The notes under the pieces are model-generated. The model had not been told where the DNA came from. It searched no databases and worked only from the letters and a program-made list of their open reading frames with translations. From Bacillota bacterium (lineage in GTDB: Bacteria > Bacillota > Bacilli > Paenibacillales > NBRC-103111), in the NCBI GenBank assembly GCA_023386955.1, contig JAEWIS010000014.1:1-64000 (forward strand): a DNA stretch of 64,000 nt, read 5' to 3'. Every line of letters starts with the position of its first letter. Within the stretch, counting starts at the first letter, position 1. This document shows, piece by piece, positions 27,700 through 36,519 of this stretch. Both the position numbers and the translations under genes were made by a program.

Positions 27700-28599
27700 T
27701 TACTTCAAATCCTCGATGGAACCGATCTCCATGTAGGAGGGAACCACCAGGCCCAGCTTGGTGCCCTTCAGGTTCACGCCCAGGTCCTCCACCTTGTCCT
27801 TATACTTGTCCAGATAGTCCTGGTGGGTGGTGGGCAGCCAGGCTGCGACCATCGCGTCCGCACTGCCGTCGGAGACACCCGCCCACATGGGGCCGGCCTC
27901 CACCTGCAGCATTTCGGCCTTAATCCCCAGCCGCTCCTGCAGCACCTGCCGCACCACATTGGTGCTGGCAATCTCCGAATCCCATGCCACGTAAGCCAGC
28001 GTCAGCTTTTTGCCGTCTTCCTTAGCCAGGTCCTTGGTCCACACGTCTACCTTGGCAGCGTTATTCTTCACCCAATCCGCCGCGGCTTCCTCCGGCTTTT
28101 TACCGTCAATAATCGCGGACATCACCACCGCCATGTCTTCCGCGGTCCACTCGAACCGGTCCAGCACCGCATATGCCGAAGGCAGAGAATCCTTCAGCCC
28201 CTTGCGGACAATGGTACGGATTTCCTCATCCTTGCCGAAGGTGCCCTTGGGGTCTTCCAGATACTTCAGCTCATACTTGGCGAACATCCAGTGGGGCGTC
28301 CAGCCGGTGACGATAATCGGCTTTTTGTCCTTGTAGGCTTTGTCCAGAGCCGCGGCCATAGCGGCCCCGGAGCCTTCCACCAGCTTCCAATCCTTCAGCT
28401 CGTAATCCGTCAGCACCTGGGCGGCCTGCTTCATAATGCCGGCTCCCGGATCGATGCCGATAATCTGGTGCTGCACCTGGTCGCCTATGCTTTTGTCACC
28501 GGAGGCAGAGCTGTTATCCGAGCAGCCTGCCAGCAGGGCGGCGCCTAATACACCGGCCAGGCAAGCGGTCATCCATTTTCGCGGAAATAAGTTAGTCAT
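27700..28599 (-). CDS. opuAC: Glycine betaine ABC transporter substrate-binding lipoprotein
   Basis: Extracytoplasmic receptor for betaine-type osmoprotectants, 299 residues. The lipobox LLAGC follows a signal peptide, and the OpuAC fold begins near QIIGIDPGAGIM. Aromatic residues expected in the quaternary-amine cage are present in VTGWTPHWMFAKYEL and AYVAWDS. ATG 28599 follows AAGGAG. It is the third gene of the leftward OpuA operon. Proline-betaine or choline cannot be excluded as substrate. Confidence 0.92.
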   Translation of the reverse strand: MTNLFPRKWMTACLAGVLGAALLAGCSDNSSASGDKSIGDQVQHQIIGIDPGAGIMKQAAQVLTDYELKDWKLVEGSGAAMAAALDKAYKDKKPIIVTGWTPHWMFAKYELKYLEDPKGTFGKDEEIRTIVRKGLKDSLPSAYAVLDRFEWTAEDMAVVMSAIIDGKKPEEAAADWVKNNAAKVDVWTKDLAKEDGKKLTLAYVAWDSEIASTNVVRQVLQERLGIKAEMLQVEAGPMWAGVSDGSADAMVAAWLPTTHQDYLDKYKDKVEDLGVNLKGTKLGLVVPSYMEIGSIEDLK

Positions 28600-28630
28600 C
28601 GTTTCTCTCTCCTTTTTGTTCAGAATATCG

Positions 28631-29479
28631 TTATGCGGATTTTTCGTGAGAAGGCCGTTTTTTGCGTTTCATCAAATATTGAGTCATCCGGTCCAGCAAA
28701 ATCGCCAGCACCACAATGGCTAATCCGGCTTCAAAGCCCTGACCCGTTTTCACCTGGGTCACCGCACGGTACACATCCGCACCGATGCCCTGGGCGCCGA
28801 TCATGGAGGAGATGACCACCATGGACAAAGCCAGCATGATGGTCTGGTTAACGCCCGCCATAATGGAGGGCAGCGCCATAGGCAGCTGCAGCTTCACCAG
28901 CACCTGGGAGGGGCTGGAGCCGAAGGCATTGGCCGCCTCTACCAGCTCCGGGGCTACCTGCCTGATCCCCAGCTCCGTCAGACGGATGGTAGGGGGGACG
29001 GCGAAAATCACCGACGCGATAACCCCGGGCACCACACCCAGCCCGAAGAAGGTAACCGCGGGGATCAGATAAACGAAAGCAGGCATCGTCTGCATAAAAT
29101 CCAGCACCGGCGTCAGAATGCGGCGGACCCGTTTATTTTGGGCACACCAAATCCCCAAAGGAATGCCGCTTATTATGGACAAAAGGGCGGATGTCAGTAC
29201 CAGCGCCAGCGTATCCATGGTATGGTCCCAATAGCCCAGGTTATAAATTAGAAGAAGACCAAGAAGGGCGAACACGGCGAAGGCCCATTTGCCCAAGTAA
29301 TAAGCCAGGACAACGACCAGCGCAATCAGGACAAGTGCGGGGGTAAGATGGAGCAAATAGGAGATTCCAGTCACAATTCCTTTGATCAGCCCGGATATGA
29401 TCGCGAATAATCCAGAGACATGATCGTCCAAAAAAGCCACAAGCGTTTCAATCCATTCATCCAGCGGCAATTTCGGCAT
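28631..29479 (-). CDS. opuAB: Glycine betaine ABC transporter permease
   Basis: Membrane subunit of the betaine importer, 282 residues. An amphipathic N-terminus (PKLPLDEWIETLVAFLDDHV) precedes about six membrane helices. The EAA-type loop includes ELVEAANAFGSSPSQVLVKL. The gene overlaps the ATPase gene by 23 bases with GGAGGTGA inside that gene, implying translational coupling, and the binding-protein gene follows after 31 bases. Confidence 0.94.
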   Translation of the reverse strand: MPKLPLDEWIETLVAFLDDHVSGLFAIISGLIKGIVTGISYLLHLTPALVLIALVVVLAYYLGKWAFAVFALLGLLLIYNLGYWDHTMDTLALVLTSALLSIISGIPLGIWCAQNKRVRRILTPVLDFMQTMPAFVYLIPAVTFFGLGVVPGVIASVIFAVPPTIRLTELGIRQVAPELVEAANAFGSSPSQVLVKLQLPMALPSIMAGVNQTIMLALSMVVISSMIGAQGIGADVYRAVTQVKTGQGFEAGLAIVVLAILLDRMTQYLMKRKKRPSHEKSA

Positions 29480-30677
29480 GGGCCGTCACCTCCCTGTCTG
29501 CGGCAGGCTGTCTGGCCAAGGCTCCAAGCACCGCTCCACGAACAATCACGCCGAGAATTCGTCCGGTTTCATCCACAACCGCTACCGGATATTTTGAACT
29601 GCTGCAAATATCGAACAAATCGTACAGCAGCTGGTCGGGCGCCACTACAGGCACGTCCCGGACTACAATATCCTCCAGAGTACGCCCGTCCGAAGCGGCA
29701 TCCGAGGAATCCTCGGCGGTAATCACCCCGATGAGCTTCTTGCCCCGGTCCACGACGAACAAGTTGGAGATGCCCGCTTCCTTCATCAGCTGCAGGCCTA
29801 CCCGCGGCCCTCTGTCGAGGCCGATGGTTTCCGCACGCCGCATTACCGAGGAGGCGGTCAGCACCTTGGACAGGTTCACATCCTCCACGAACCGCTCCAC
29901 ATAGTCATTGGCGGGGCTCATGAGAATTTCCTCGGGCGTTCCGATCTGCACTACGCTGCCATCCTTCATAAGGGCGATTCGATCCCCGATCCGCAGCGCC
30001 TCGTCCAGATCATGGGTAATGAAGATAATCGTTTTATTCATCTTGTTCTGAAGCTCCAACAGCTCATCCTGCATATCCTTGCGGATCAACGGATCCAATG
30101 CGCTAAAGGCTTCATCCATCAGCAGAATGTCCGGATCATTGGCCAAAGCCCGCGCCAGCCCGACCCGCTGCTGCATCCCGCCGCTCAGGGCATCCGGCAG
30201 ACTGTTGGACCAGGCTTCCAGTCCGACTAACTTAAGCGCTTCCAATGCTTTTTCCCGCCGGGCCTTTTTATCCATCCCTTGGACTTCCAGTCCGTACTCC
30301 GCATTCTCCGCCACAGTACGGTGGGGAAACAGGGCGAATTTCTGGAAGACCATGGCGATCTTCTCCCGCCGGACCCGGCGCAGCTCTTCTGCTCCCATAC
30401 CCACAATATCTCTGCCGTGAATGCTGACCGTACCCGATGTGGGCTCGATCAACCGGTTTAGAAGCCGGACCAGGGTGGATTTCCCGCTGCCGGAGAGTCC
30501 CATGATCACGAAGATTTCCCCTTCGTTCACATCGAAGCTGACTCCGTTCACCCCGACCGTGTGCCCTGTCTCCTTATAGATCCGGTCCTTGGACCATTGC
30601 TGATCCAGGAGGGGAAGGGCGGACGCCGGATTTGGGCCGAACACCTTGGTTACATCCCGAACCTCAATAATAGGCAA
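29457..30677 (-). CDS. opuAA: Glycine betaine ABC transporter ATPase with CBS domains
   Basis: Energising subunit, 406 residues. Walker A is GLSGSGKSTLVRLLNR, the signature is LSGGMQQRVGLARAL, Walker B is ILLMDEAFSALDP, and the switch is IFITHDLDEALRI. The C-terminal 130 residues hold two CBS units (AGISNLFVVDRGKKLIGVIT; YPVAVVDETGRILGVIVRG), which in OpuA sense ionic strength. The start is a TTG at 30677 behind GGAGTGAGG. The operon promoter should lie in the 250-base gap shared with the divergent regulator. Confidence 0.94.
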   Translation of the reverse strand: MPIIEVRDVTKVFGPNPASALPLLDQQWSKDRIYKETGHTVGVNGVSFDVNEGEIFVIMGLSGSGKSTLVRLLNRLIEPTSGTVSIHGRDIVGMGAEELRRVRREKIAMVFQKFALFPHRTVAENAEYGLEVQGMDKKARREKALEALKLVGLEAWSNSLPDALSGGMQQRVGLARALANDPDILLMDEAFSALDPLIRKDMQDELLELQNKMNKTIIFITHDLDEALRIGDRIALMKDGSVVQIGTPEEILMSPANDYVERFVEDVNLSKVLTASSVMRRAETIGLDRGPRVGLQLMKEAGISNLFVVDRGKKLIGVITAEDSSDAASDGRTLEDIVVRDVPVVAPDQLLYDLFDICSSSKYPVAVVDETGRILGVIVRGAVLGALARQPAADREVTAHAEIAAG

Positions 30678-30927
30678 AAAGCCTCACTCCTTTCCTTCGC
30701 GCTTCATGCACATCTCTAAGTGTAAGGAAATTCAAAGGGGTATGTCAACATAAATTTCTGCCAAAACAGTTCATACAGAAAAAACTGTACGGAATAAACT
30801 CCTGATTGCTCGGTTATGCTCTATGATCCTCTGGCTGCTGCATCTTTACTTTATGCGGAAGGTTCCATACAATAAGGGTCAGTGAAAGACCGCATTCATG
30901 AATTTCGCAGGATAGGGTGACAGTGGC

Positions 30928-31497
30928 ATGGAGCAAGCGGAGGGGCTGCCCCGGGAGCAGCAGGAGATTGTCCTTAAGGCCAGGAAGCGGATTATCGAAT
31001 CCATCGGCCAGAATATGGATTTATACGGTATCAATCTGTCCATCGGGCATTTGTACGGGCTATTATTCTTTCAGAATAAACCTATGACCTTAGATGAGAT
31101 GACGGAAGCCATGAAAATGAGCAAAACCAGCATGAGCACCGGTGTCAGGACGCTGGTGGATTTGAAGATGGTGAATAAGGTGTGGGAAAAAGGGGCCCGC
31201 AAGGATCTCTATGAGGTGGAGATGGACTGGTTTCAAACCTTCGCCGACTTTTTCTCGCTGAAGTGGCGCAAAGCTGTGGAAATCAACATGCAGGCCCTGC
31301 GCAAATCCAGAATAGAGCTGCAGGAGCTGGCCCGGACCAACCCGGGGCAGGAGGAGCTGGAGCGGCTGGTGGAGGAGGACCTGGCCAAAATCAATGAGGC
31401 CATCCGTTATTATCTCTGGCTGGACCGGTTTATCGAGGTGCTGGAGACAGGGGCGATCTTTGACCTGGTGCCCAAGGACCTTCCGCAGGAATCATAA
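30928..31497 (+). CDS. GbsR/MarR-type regulator
   Basis: A 189-residue regulator of the GbsR subgroup. The winged helix region contains KPMTLDEMTEAMKMSKTSMS (about 49-68) and a wing with VWEKGARKDLYEV; an aromatic-rich helical C-terminus follows (YYLWLDRFIEVLETG). Members (GbsR, OpcR) repress choline and betaine uptake genes in Bacillus. The divergent opuA operon is the natural target; this is inferred from position. ATG 30928 has a weak upstream GGATAGGG site. Confidence 0.87.
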   Translation: MEQAEGLPREQQEIVLKARKRIIESIGQNMDLYGINLSIGHLYGLLFFQNKPMTLDEMTEAMKMSKTSMSTGVRTLVDLKMVNKVWEKGARKDLYEVEMDWFQTFADFFSLKWRKAVEINMQALRKSRIELQELARTNPGQEELERLVEEDLAKINEAIRYYLWLDRFIEVLETGAIFDLVPKDLPQES

Positions 31498-31509
31498 TTT
31501 AGAGCACAG

Positions 31510-31543
31510 CAGCGTTTCGCGGTTACGCGGACGCTGTTTTTTT
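31510..31543 (+). terminator. Terminator after the gbsR-like gene
   Basis: CAGCGT (31510-31515) and ACGCTG (31531-31536) arms with an inner CGCG pairing, followed by seven T residues. Confidence 0.7.
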
Positions 31544-31592
31544 GTGCTAACGGTCGGCCAATATTCCCGCGCGGTATGTAAAAAATCCGTTT

Positions 31593-31785
31593 CCGGACAG
31601 CGTGGTATGCCATGCACAGGCTACAATGCGGTTATTGCACCGCCATGTCCCTGTATGCGGCCTCCAACATTGCCGGAGTGGTTAGCAGCATGGGCAAACG
31701 GGGATACGCCTCCTTAAAAGGCCTGATTCTCAATGCCAAAAATATTGAGAACGAGCAGGAGCTGGCCAAGCTGCTTCTTGCATAA
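31593..31785 (+). pseudogene. nifH-like gene remnant (nitrogenase iron protein family)
   Basis: A frame from 31612 to 31785 ends in MSLYAASNIAGVVSS, SLKGLILNAKNIENEQEL and LAKLLLA. This aligns by eye with the part of NifH after the switch region (typically SLYAANNI, then LGGLICN-R and a charged DREDEL-type end). Just upstream, in another frame, GMPCTGYNAVIAP resembles the NifH stretch that reads AMPIREGYADEIYIVTSGE, so a small deletion near 31640-31645 has shifted the frame. Only about 60 of the usual 290 residues are left, with no P-loop and no cluster-ligand Cys. It could descend from another NifH-like reductase (BchL, CfbC). No ribosome binding site is seen. Confidence 0.6.
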
Positions 31786-31843
31786 CTTTACTCCATTTGC
31801 CAATAATACCGTAGCGGGAAACACAGGCGGATTGGAGCCATCT

Positions 31844-32953
31844 ATGGAAAAAATAAGCCCATATCAATTGGGAGTTATGATCATCATGTTCGAAATCGGC
31901 AGCTCCCCGTTGTTTCTTCTGGCCAGCGAAGCCAAACGGGATGCATGGATTTCCGTGCTGATTGCCATGGTTTGCGGCATGCTGCTGCTTGTTTTCGTCA
32001 CTCTTCCGATTCAGCGCAGGGAGCCGGATCTGAACCTGATAGACATTTTGTTCCGCTATGGGGGCAAGTGGGTGGGCCATCTTTTTGCGTGGCCGTATGT
32101 AATTTATTTTTTGTACAAGTCCGTTCGAAACGTGCGGGAATTCGGGGATTTGATGAATCTTTACCTGCTGCCCCAGTCCCCCCTGGTTGTGGTTATCATC
32201 ATCATTATGCTGGTGTCCACTTATGCCGTGTATATGGGAGTAGAGGTGTTTTTCCGGGTGACGGAGGTGCTGCTGCCTGTCATTACGGTGATCTATTTTT
32301 TTCTGCTGTTTCTCCTTTGGATCGTAGGGGTGATCCAGGTGGACAACCTGCTTCCCATTATGGAGGAGGGCCTCCGCCCGGTTGTGGACGCGGCACTTCC
32401 CGAGGTGGTGTCTTTTCCATTCGGCGAAATGGTGCTGTTTCTGATGTACTGGCGGTTCGTCAATGAGAAAAAAAAAATTATTCCGGCCACGTTGATTTCG
32501 TACAGCATGGCCGGGTTGTTTCTGGTGTTTACCAATGCATTGATTTTAAGTATCCTGGGTCCGGAATTGGCTGGAATTGGGGGAATTCCTCTCATGATAG
32601 TGGCCAGCCTAATCCGCATCACTCAATTTTTGGAGCGGATGGACCCCCTTGTGGCCATTTTGCTGTTTATCGGGGTTTGGGTAAAACAAACTGCTTATTA
32701 CTTCGGGGCGGCTATGGCCTTGGCCTCAATCTTCAAAACGTCTTACAAACGCATGACTCTCCCTGCAGGTGTGGTCATCTTCATCGGCTCATTACTATTT
32801 GGCTCCTTTATGGAGCAAATCCGCTTCGGCTTTGAATACAACGTCAAATACCATTTTCCCATTTTTCAAATCGTGCTGCCGTCGCTGCTGCTGCTTTTTA
32901 TGCTCATCCGCAAAAAGGGAAAAAAGGATACTACCATAGCCGGTCAGTCTTAA
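31844..32953 (+). CDS. GerAB-type spore germination permease (orphan)
   Basis: Membrane protein of 369 residues with about ten helices, of the endospore GerAB/APC-like family. It begins MEKISPYQLGVMIIMFEIGS and has the family stretch GGKWVGHLFAWPYVIYFLYK. The start at 31844 is chosen because it matches the family N-terminus and has GGATTGGAG upstream; a frame from 31733 would overlap the nifH remnant. GerAB subunits bind germinants in the spore inner membrane together with GerAA and GerAC, but neither partner is adjacent here. Its presence supports a spore former. Confidence 0.87.
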   Translation: MEKISPYQLGVMIIMFEIGSSPLFLLASEAKRDAWISVLIAMVCGMLLLVFVTLPIQRREPDLNLIDILFRYGGKWVGHLFAWPYVIYFLYKSVRNVREFGDLMNLYLLPQSPLVVVIIIIMLVSTYAVYMGVEVFFRVTEVLLPVITVIYFFLLFLLWIVGVIQVDNLLPIMEEGLRPVVDAALPEVVSFPFGEMVLFLMYWRFVNEKKKIIPATLISYSMAGLFLVFTNALILSILGPELAGIGGIPLMIVASLIRITQFLERMDPLVAILLFIGVWVKQTAYYFGAAMALASIFKTSYKRMTLPAGVVIFIGSLLFGSFMEQIRFGFEYNVKYHFPIFQIVLPSLLLLFMLIRKKGKKDTTIAGQS

Positions 32954-32970
32954 CCTCCAGCCGTACGGAA

Positions 32971-33012
32971 AAAAGGCCTCTTATCATTGCGCTGGGCAAT
33001 GGCAAGAGGCCT
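32971..33012 (-). terminator. Terminator of the leftward SLH gene
   Basis: AGGCCTCTT and AAGAGGCCT arms with an inner ATTGC/GCAAT pairing. Leftward reading ends in TTTTTT. Confidence 0.8.
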
Positions 33013-33029
33013 GTTGGCATTGAATAGTT

Positions 33030-34043
33030 CTAGTCTGCATGCTGAGCAGTGACGGCGGTAAAGTCCGAAGCGAGGTATGTCGCCAGCTCTACCTTAGAAA
33101 TCACCATCGGATACATCATGTCGGGATTGGGCGGGGTCAGCTTGTAGCGGATGACCGCTTCCTTGTCCCCGGTAAAATCAATGCTGGTAATCACAGCTCC
33201 ATAACCCGGATGGGGTACTTGGATCGTGACGGTGGCCTTGTTTACGCCATCAGCGGCCTTCTCCAGGGCTACGGAAGCTTCGCTCCATACAACAGGAGTA
33301 TCCACGGCCGGAGCAGAGGTCGCTCCAGGAACGGGAGTAGCCCCAGGCACGGAGGCCGGAGTGCCGGCAGGTGTGGCTGCCGGAGTAGGCTCAGGCGAAG
33401 AGGTGTGATCCGTATGTTTGGCTACGAAGGCTCTTGCCTCGTACAACCAATCCGCCGCTTCGGAACGGGTAATGCCCGCCTTCGGCCGGAACTGGGATTT
33501 GTCATCCAGCTTGGTGATCTTCATGTTCAAAAGCGTCTGAATGCTGCCGGATGCAGCCGGGTCAACGGCATTCTCATCCGCCAGGATGTTGTACAGCTCA
33601 ATGACCGCATAATCCCCCTTCTGCTGAAGGGCTTTATGAAGAAGCACGGCAAATTGCTCACGGGTCAGCTGGCTGGACGGGTCCACGTTTTGGGGAACCT
33701 CCAGTTTATTGTACTGGGCGATAATGAAATCCTCGGCGTACCAAGCATCATCCGGCACTTGGGTGTAATAATCGCTGGCCTTGGGAGCCTTGAAGAAGCT
33801 GATATGGGCAAGGCTCAGATCCAAACCCTTCACCAGGAGCCGGATGCCCTGATCATAAGTTAAGACTTCCTTAGGCGCGAAACGGTCGCCGTCCATTCCG
33901 GAAAGAACACCATCCTTACGCAGGGATTCAATCTTGGTTTGGGCGGGATCCTGGGCAATATCGCTGAAAGCAAGAGCGGCAGACCCTCCCAGCATAGCGG
34001 CAGCCAACACAACAACGGAAATTCGTTTGGTTAATTTATTCAA
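33030..34043 (-). CDS. SLH-domain surface protein with Pro/Ala/Thr linker
   Basis: Exported protein of about 337 residues. A TTG start at 34043 is proposed because GGAGGTGA lies at the right distance and it gives a clean signal peptide (NKLTKRISVVVLAAAMLGGS, cleaved near ALAFSD). The N-terminal 215 residues hold two to three divergent SLH-like units (ESLRKDGVLSGMDGDRFAPK; SQFRPKAGITRSEAADWLYE). A Pro/Ala/Thr/Gly linker (about 218-255) leads to a 90-residue C-terminal domain that is not recognised. The gene is monocistronic. Confidence 0.82.
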   Translation of the reverse strand: MNKLTKRISVVVLAAAMLGGSAALAFSDIAQDPAQTKIESLRKDGVLSGMDGDRFAPKEVLTYDQGIRLLVKGLDLSLAHISFFKAPKASDYYTQVPDDAWYAEDFIIAQYNKLEVPQNVDPSSQLTREQFAVLLHKALQQKGDYAVIELYNILADENAVDPAASGSIQTLLNMKITKLDDKSQFRPKAGITRSEAADWLYEARAFVAKHTDHTSSPEPTPAATPAGTPASVPGATPVPGATSAPAVDTPVVWSEASVALEKAADGVNKATVTIQVPHPGYGAVITSIDFTGDKEAVIRYKLTPPNPDMMYPMVISKVELATYLASDFTAVTAQHAD

Positions 34044-34112
34044 GGGAATCACCTCCAGCCTTACAGACGCCTTCAAGCTCAAAAAGGTTGCAGCAGCGGC
34101 CCTGCCTGCCAA

Positions 34113-34196
34113 ACCGACTCATCCATGCCACCTCGTCGATACCGACCCATACATGCCAACTCGTCGATACCGACTCATTCATGCTGAATTCATTCA
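34113..34196. repeat. Three tandem 28-bp repeats
   Basis: Units at 34113-34140, 34141-34168 and 34169-34196. The first two differ at few positions and share ACCGAC, CATGCCA and CTCGTCGAT; the third keeps ACCGACTCAT and CATGC and then diverges. They lie upstream of the SLH gene on its promoter side. Confidence 0.7.
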
Positions 34197-34233
34197 TACC
34201 AGATTACCTATTCTGCAGTTGCAATCTTTTTAG

Positions 34234-34635
34234 CTATTCCCTTTTTTCTGCGAATGCCACCAGATGGCCGTCGGGATCAGTTCCATACGCCACATAGTCC
34301 CCCCAGTTTCGGACCGCGCCTGCACTCACCTGCCTGCCTCCAGCAGCTTCCAAGCGGTCATAATGGGCATCAGGTTGTTCCACATACAAATATACTTCAC
34401 TCCGCGGCGCCCCACCTGCATGTTGCGGATGCGGAATCCGTCCTTCAAGAATTCTCGAGATTCCCTCCTCCGGCATAAGCCCGAGCCTGGCCGTTTCGGA
34501 AATCGCAAACTCCGTCATCCCCGGCACATCCAAAGAAGGCTCAATACCCAGAAGCTCCCGGTAAAAACTCCGAGACTTCCCCTGATCTTTAACAAACAGA
34601 ATAAAAATCGCATGTGTATCCCGCAAAATCCCCAC
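34234..34635 (-). CDS. VOC (glyoxalase/bleomycin-resistance fold) protein
   Basis: A 133-residue protein with two beta-alpha-beta-beta-beta modules. The first module starts THAIFILFVKDQGKSRSFYR and includes LLGIEPSLDVPGMTEF; the second ends with RNWGDYVAYGTDPDGHLVAF, a typical VOC C-terminus with the metal-ligand Asp/His region. GTG 34635 follows GGAGG by eight bases and is preferred to the TTG at 34650. The substrate is unknown. It is a lone gene beside repeat-filled DNA. Confidence 0.83.
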   Translation of the reverse strand: MGILRDTHAIFILFVKDQGKSRSFYRELLGIEPSLDVPGMTEFAISETARLGLMPEEGISRILEGRIPHPQHAGGAPRSEVYLYVEQPDAHYDRLEAAGGRQVSAGAVRNWGDYVAYGTDPDGHLVAFAEKRE

Positions 34636-35212
34636 CGTTCCATCCTCCAATATATTTAATGATTAACTTCTACGTAGTTCTATTCTACAAAGATAGTATA
34701 GAGGCTGTCCCCACTTTCTTCCATCCACCACCAGCCCCAAGGAAATCTCAAAATGAATCCAACCTTCGGTCTCCAATCTTCCCCCTTTCTTGAATATCAC
34801 TTGCACCTCCTTGTCGTCCACTCTCCCCTTCGCTCAGGAAACAGGAATGTAAAGTGGGAGGAAGCATAAAACAGGGGTAGGAGTATTAAACACCGGATTC
34901 ATCCATGCTGGTCTGGACAAATATGGGGAAGCTTGATGTATGACAAAATAAATGAACCTATGTAAATGGGAAATGTGCAAATCATTATGTGAAGGCTTCG
35001 TGATTGCGTGTTTAGGAAAGCTTAGTATCATTCATGCTAACCTGGCCTCTTTAATGTGAATTGGAAGTAGCAAAGAAGTTGCCTGCGCCGTTTTCGCACA
35101 TCAAGGCGTGGACCGTACCCGCTGAAAGTGGAAAGATAGCCGATTTCAATCAATGAGGGGCAGGATAGATGGCAGAGAGGGATTAGGCAGTCTTCGCAGA
35201 GCGGTAAATGAT
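34636..35212. other. Gene-free stretch with one 30-bp repeat copy
   Basis: No gene is seen in about 580 bases. One copy of the 30-bp element lies at 34809-34838 (reverse orientation, containing TTGTCGTCCACT and GCTCAGG). The rest is A+T-rich around 34840-35050 with no recognisable RNA or hairpin. The segment just before 35213 may be the downstream flank of the transposase-like gene. Confidence 0.5.
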
Positions 35213-36127
35213 TTAGTAGGAATAGCAGATCGGGCGGGCACACATAAGGCTGATTTCATGGAATGGGTTGCGTCCTGCCAGTACCAAATTCATGCGGCAG
35301 CAAAATTCATTCAAGTACCGCTGCCTGTATTTGAAGCCTATTCCATGGAAGGTGCTGTTCAGCCATTCTGCGGTCTGACGCACTAGAGACCAGCCCTTTT
35401 TTAGCTTGCGGGGACCATAACGTTTGCATTCGAGAGAGGAAATCTGATCCTCTGGTGCGAGATGAAAGCTGCGAAAGTCCGCAAAGGTTTCAGCGGAGGG
35501 CTGGCCGCCTTCATAATTACTGGAAGATATGGCTTGCATGCGTACACGTGCCGGCTTGCCCTCCGGTGTAAGGGAAAGACCAACAAGAACGGATGGGGTA
35601 GTGGGAGCAACAAAAAAGCCGATGCCCGCCTCCCAAAGAGTCAAGGTGGCGCCGTGAATCTGTACCTGTCCGGAAAGCGGAGGCAGATTCTCGTCATGGG
35701 ACATGGCTTGCCGAATCGCATGCAGCATACTCCATGCGGTTTTGTAGGTAACATGAAGAAGATGCTGCAAAGCAACGGCGTTGATACCTCTGTGCGGGTT
35801 AGATATATAGTAAATGGCTGTAAACCATTTGGTTAAAGGGGTGCGGGATCGTTCCATGAGGGTGCCTGCGGTCAGCGAGGTCTGATGCTTGCAGTATGAG
35901 CATTCATAGAGAGGCTGCCTCCGCGTATTGATGGTATATGCATGTCCATGACCGCAATATGGGCATCGGAATCCCTTGGGCCATTTAAGTTGAAAAAGGT
36001 ACTCTGAACATTCCTGCTCCGATGATAGAAGCTGCTCCCAAAACGCCTGATCCTCTGATGGAACTGGTTGAGGAGTGATATGCAAAGCATTGTTTGGTTC
36101 CGGTATCACAACGCTGCAGGAACACAT
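35213..36127 (-). CDS. IS1595-like transposase homologue with degraded catalytic core
   Basis: A 304-residue protein. Residues about 55-95 form the IS1595-type zinc ribbon (CPYCGHGHAYTIN, YECSYCKHQTSLTAGT), followed by TPLTKWFTAIYYIS and a helical region. In active relatives the next block reads like VEVDETYIGG with the first catalytic Asp; here it reads GQVQIHGATLTLWEAG, without Asp or Glu. The end (YRQRYLNEFCCRMNL) keeps the family's C-terminal pattern. The frame is intact with a good GGAGGG site, which argues for a retained, perhaps domesticated protein rather than simple decay. No terminal inverted repeats were recognised. Confidence 0.72.
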   Translation of the reverse strand: MCSCSVVIPEPNNALHITPQPVPSEDQAFWEQLLSSEQECSEYLFQLKWPKGFRCPYCGHGHAYTINTRRQPLYECSYCKHQTSLTAGTLMERSRTPLTKWFTAIYYISNPHRGINAVALQHLLHVTYKTAWSMLHAIRQAMSHDENLPPLSGQVQIHGATLTLWEAGIGFFVAPTTPSVLVGLSLTPEGKPARVRMQAISSSNYEGGQPSAETFADFRSFHLAPEDQISSLECKRYGPRKLKKGWSLVRQTAEWLNSTFHGIGFKYRQRYLNEFCCRMNLVLAGRNPFHEISLMCARPICYSY

Positions 36128-36293
36128 CCGGCCGTCCCTCCTTCCTTCAGATGGAACTTATAACCATATTATAACGAACATTTGTTCTTACTTCAAGCAT
36201 TTTTTGGAGTGTGATTCTATTAGTTTTCTGGTAGTTGGAGCCTTTTAAAGTAGAGTGAGGTGGATATGAAGCAGTAGTTCAAAAAAAGGAGCG

Positions 36294-36519
36294 GATTCCA
36301 AGTAAGGAGAGATTTAAAGCATAATGCGATTAAAGTAAGATGTGATTCAAAACAAGAGGCGATTCAAAACGATCAAAGTAATTGCGATCAATGTAAGTTG
36401 TGATTTGAGGTAAGATGCGGTTCAAGGCGAGATAATTCATATTAAGTGCGATTCGAGCAAGGTTGATTCGAGTAAGGGGCGATTCGAGTAAGGGGTGATT
36501 CTAGGCAAGCTAAGATTCA
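36294..36519. repeat. Degenerate tandem array of a 16-bp GATTCGAGTAAGGGGC unit
   Basis: The clearest units are near 36465-36512, where GATTCGAGTAAGGGGC and GATTCGAGTAAGGGGT stand back to back. Upstream units are more diverged, with GATTCAAAACAAG, GATTAAAGTAAGATG and GATCAATGTAAG variants. About ten units are visible. Confidence 0.65.
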
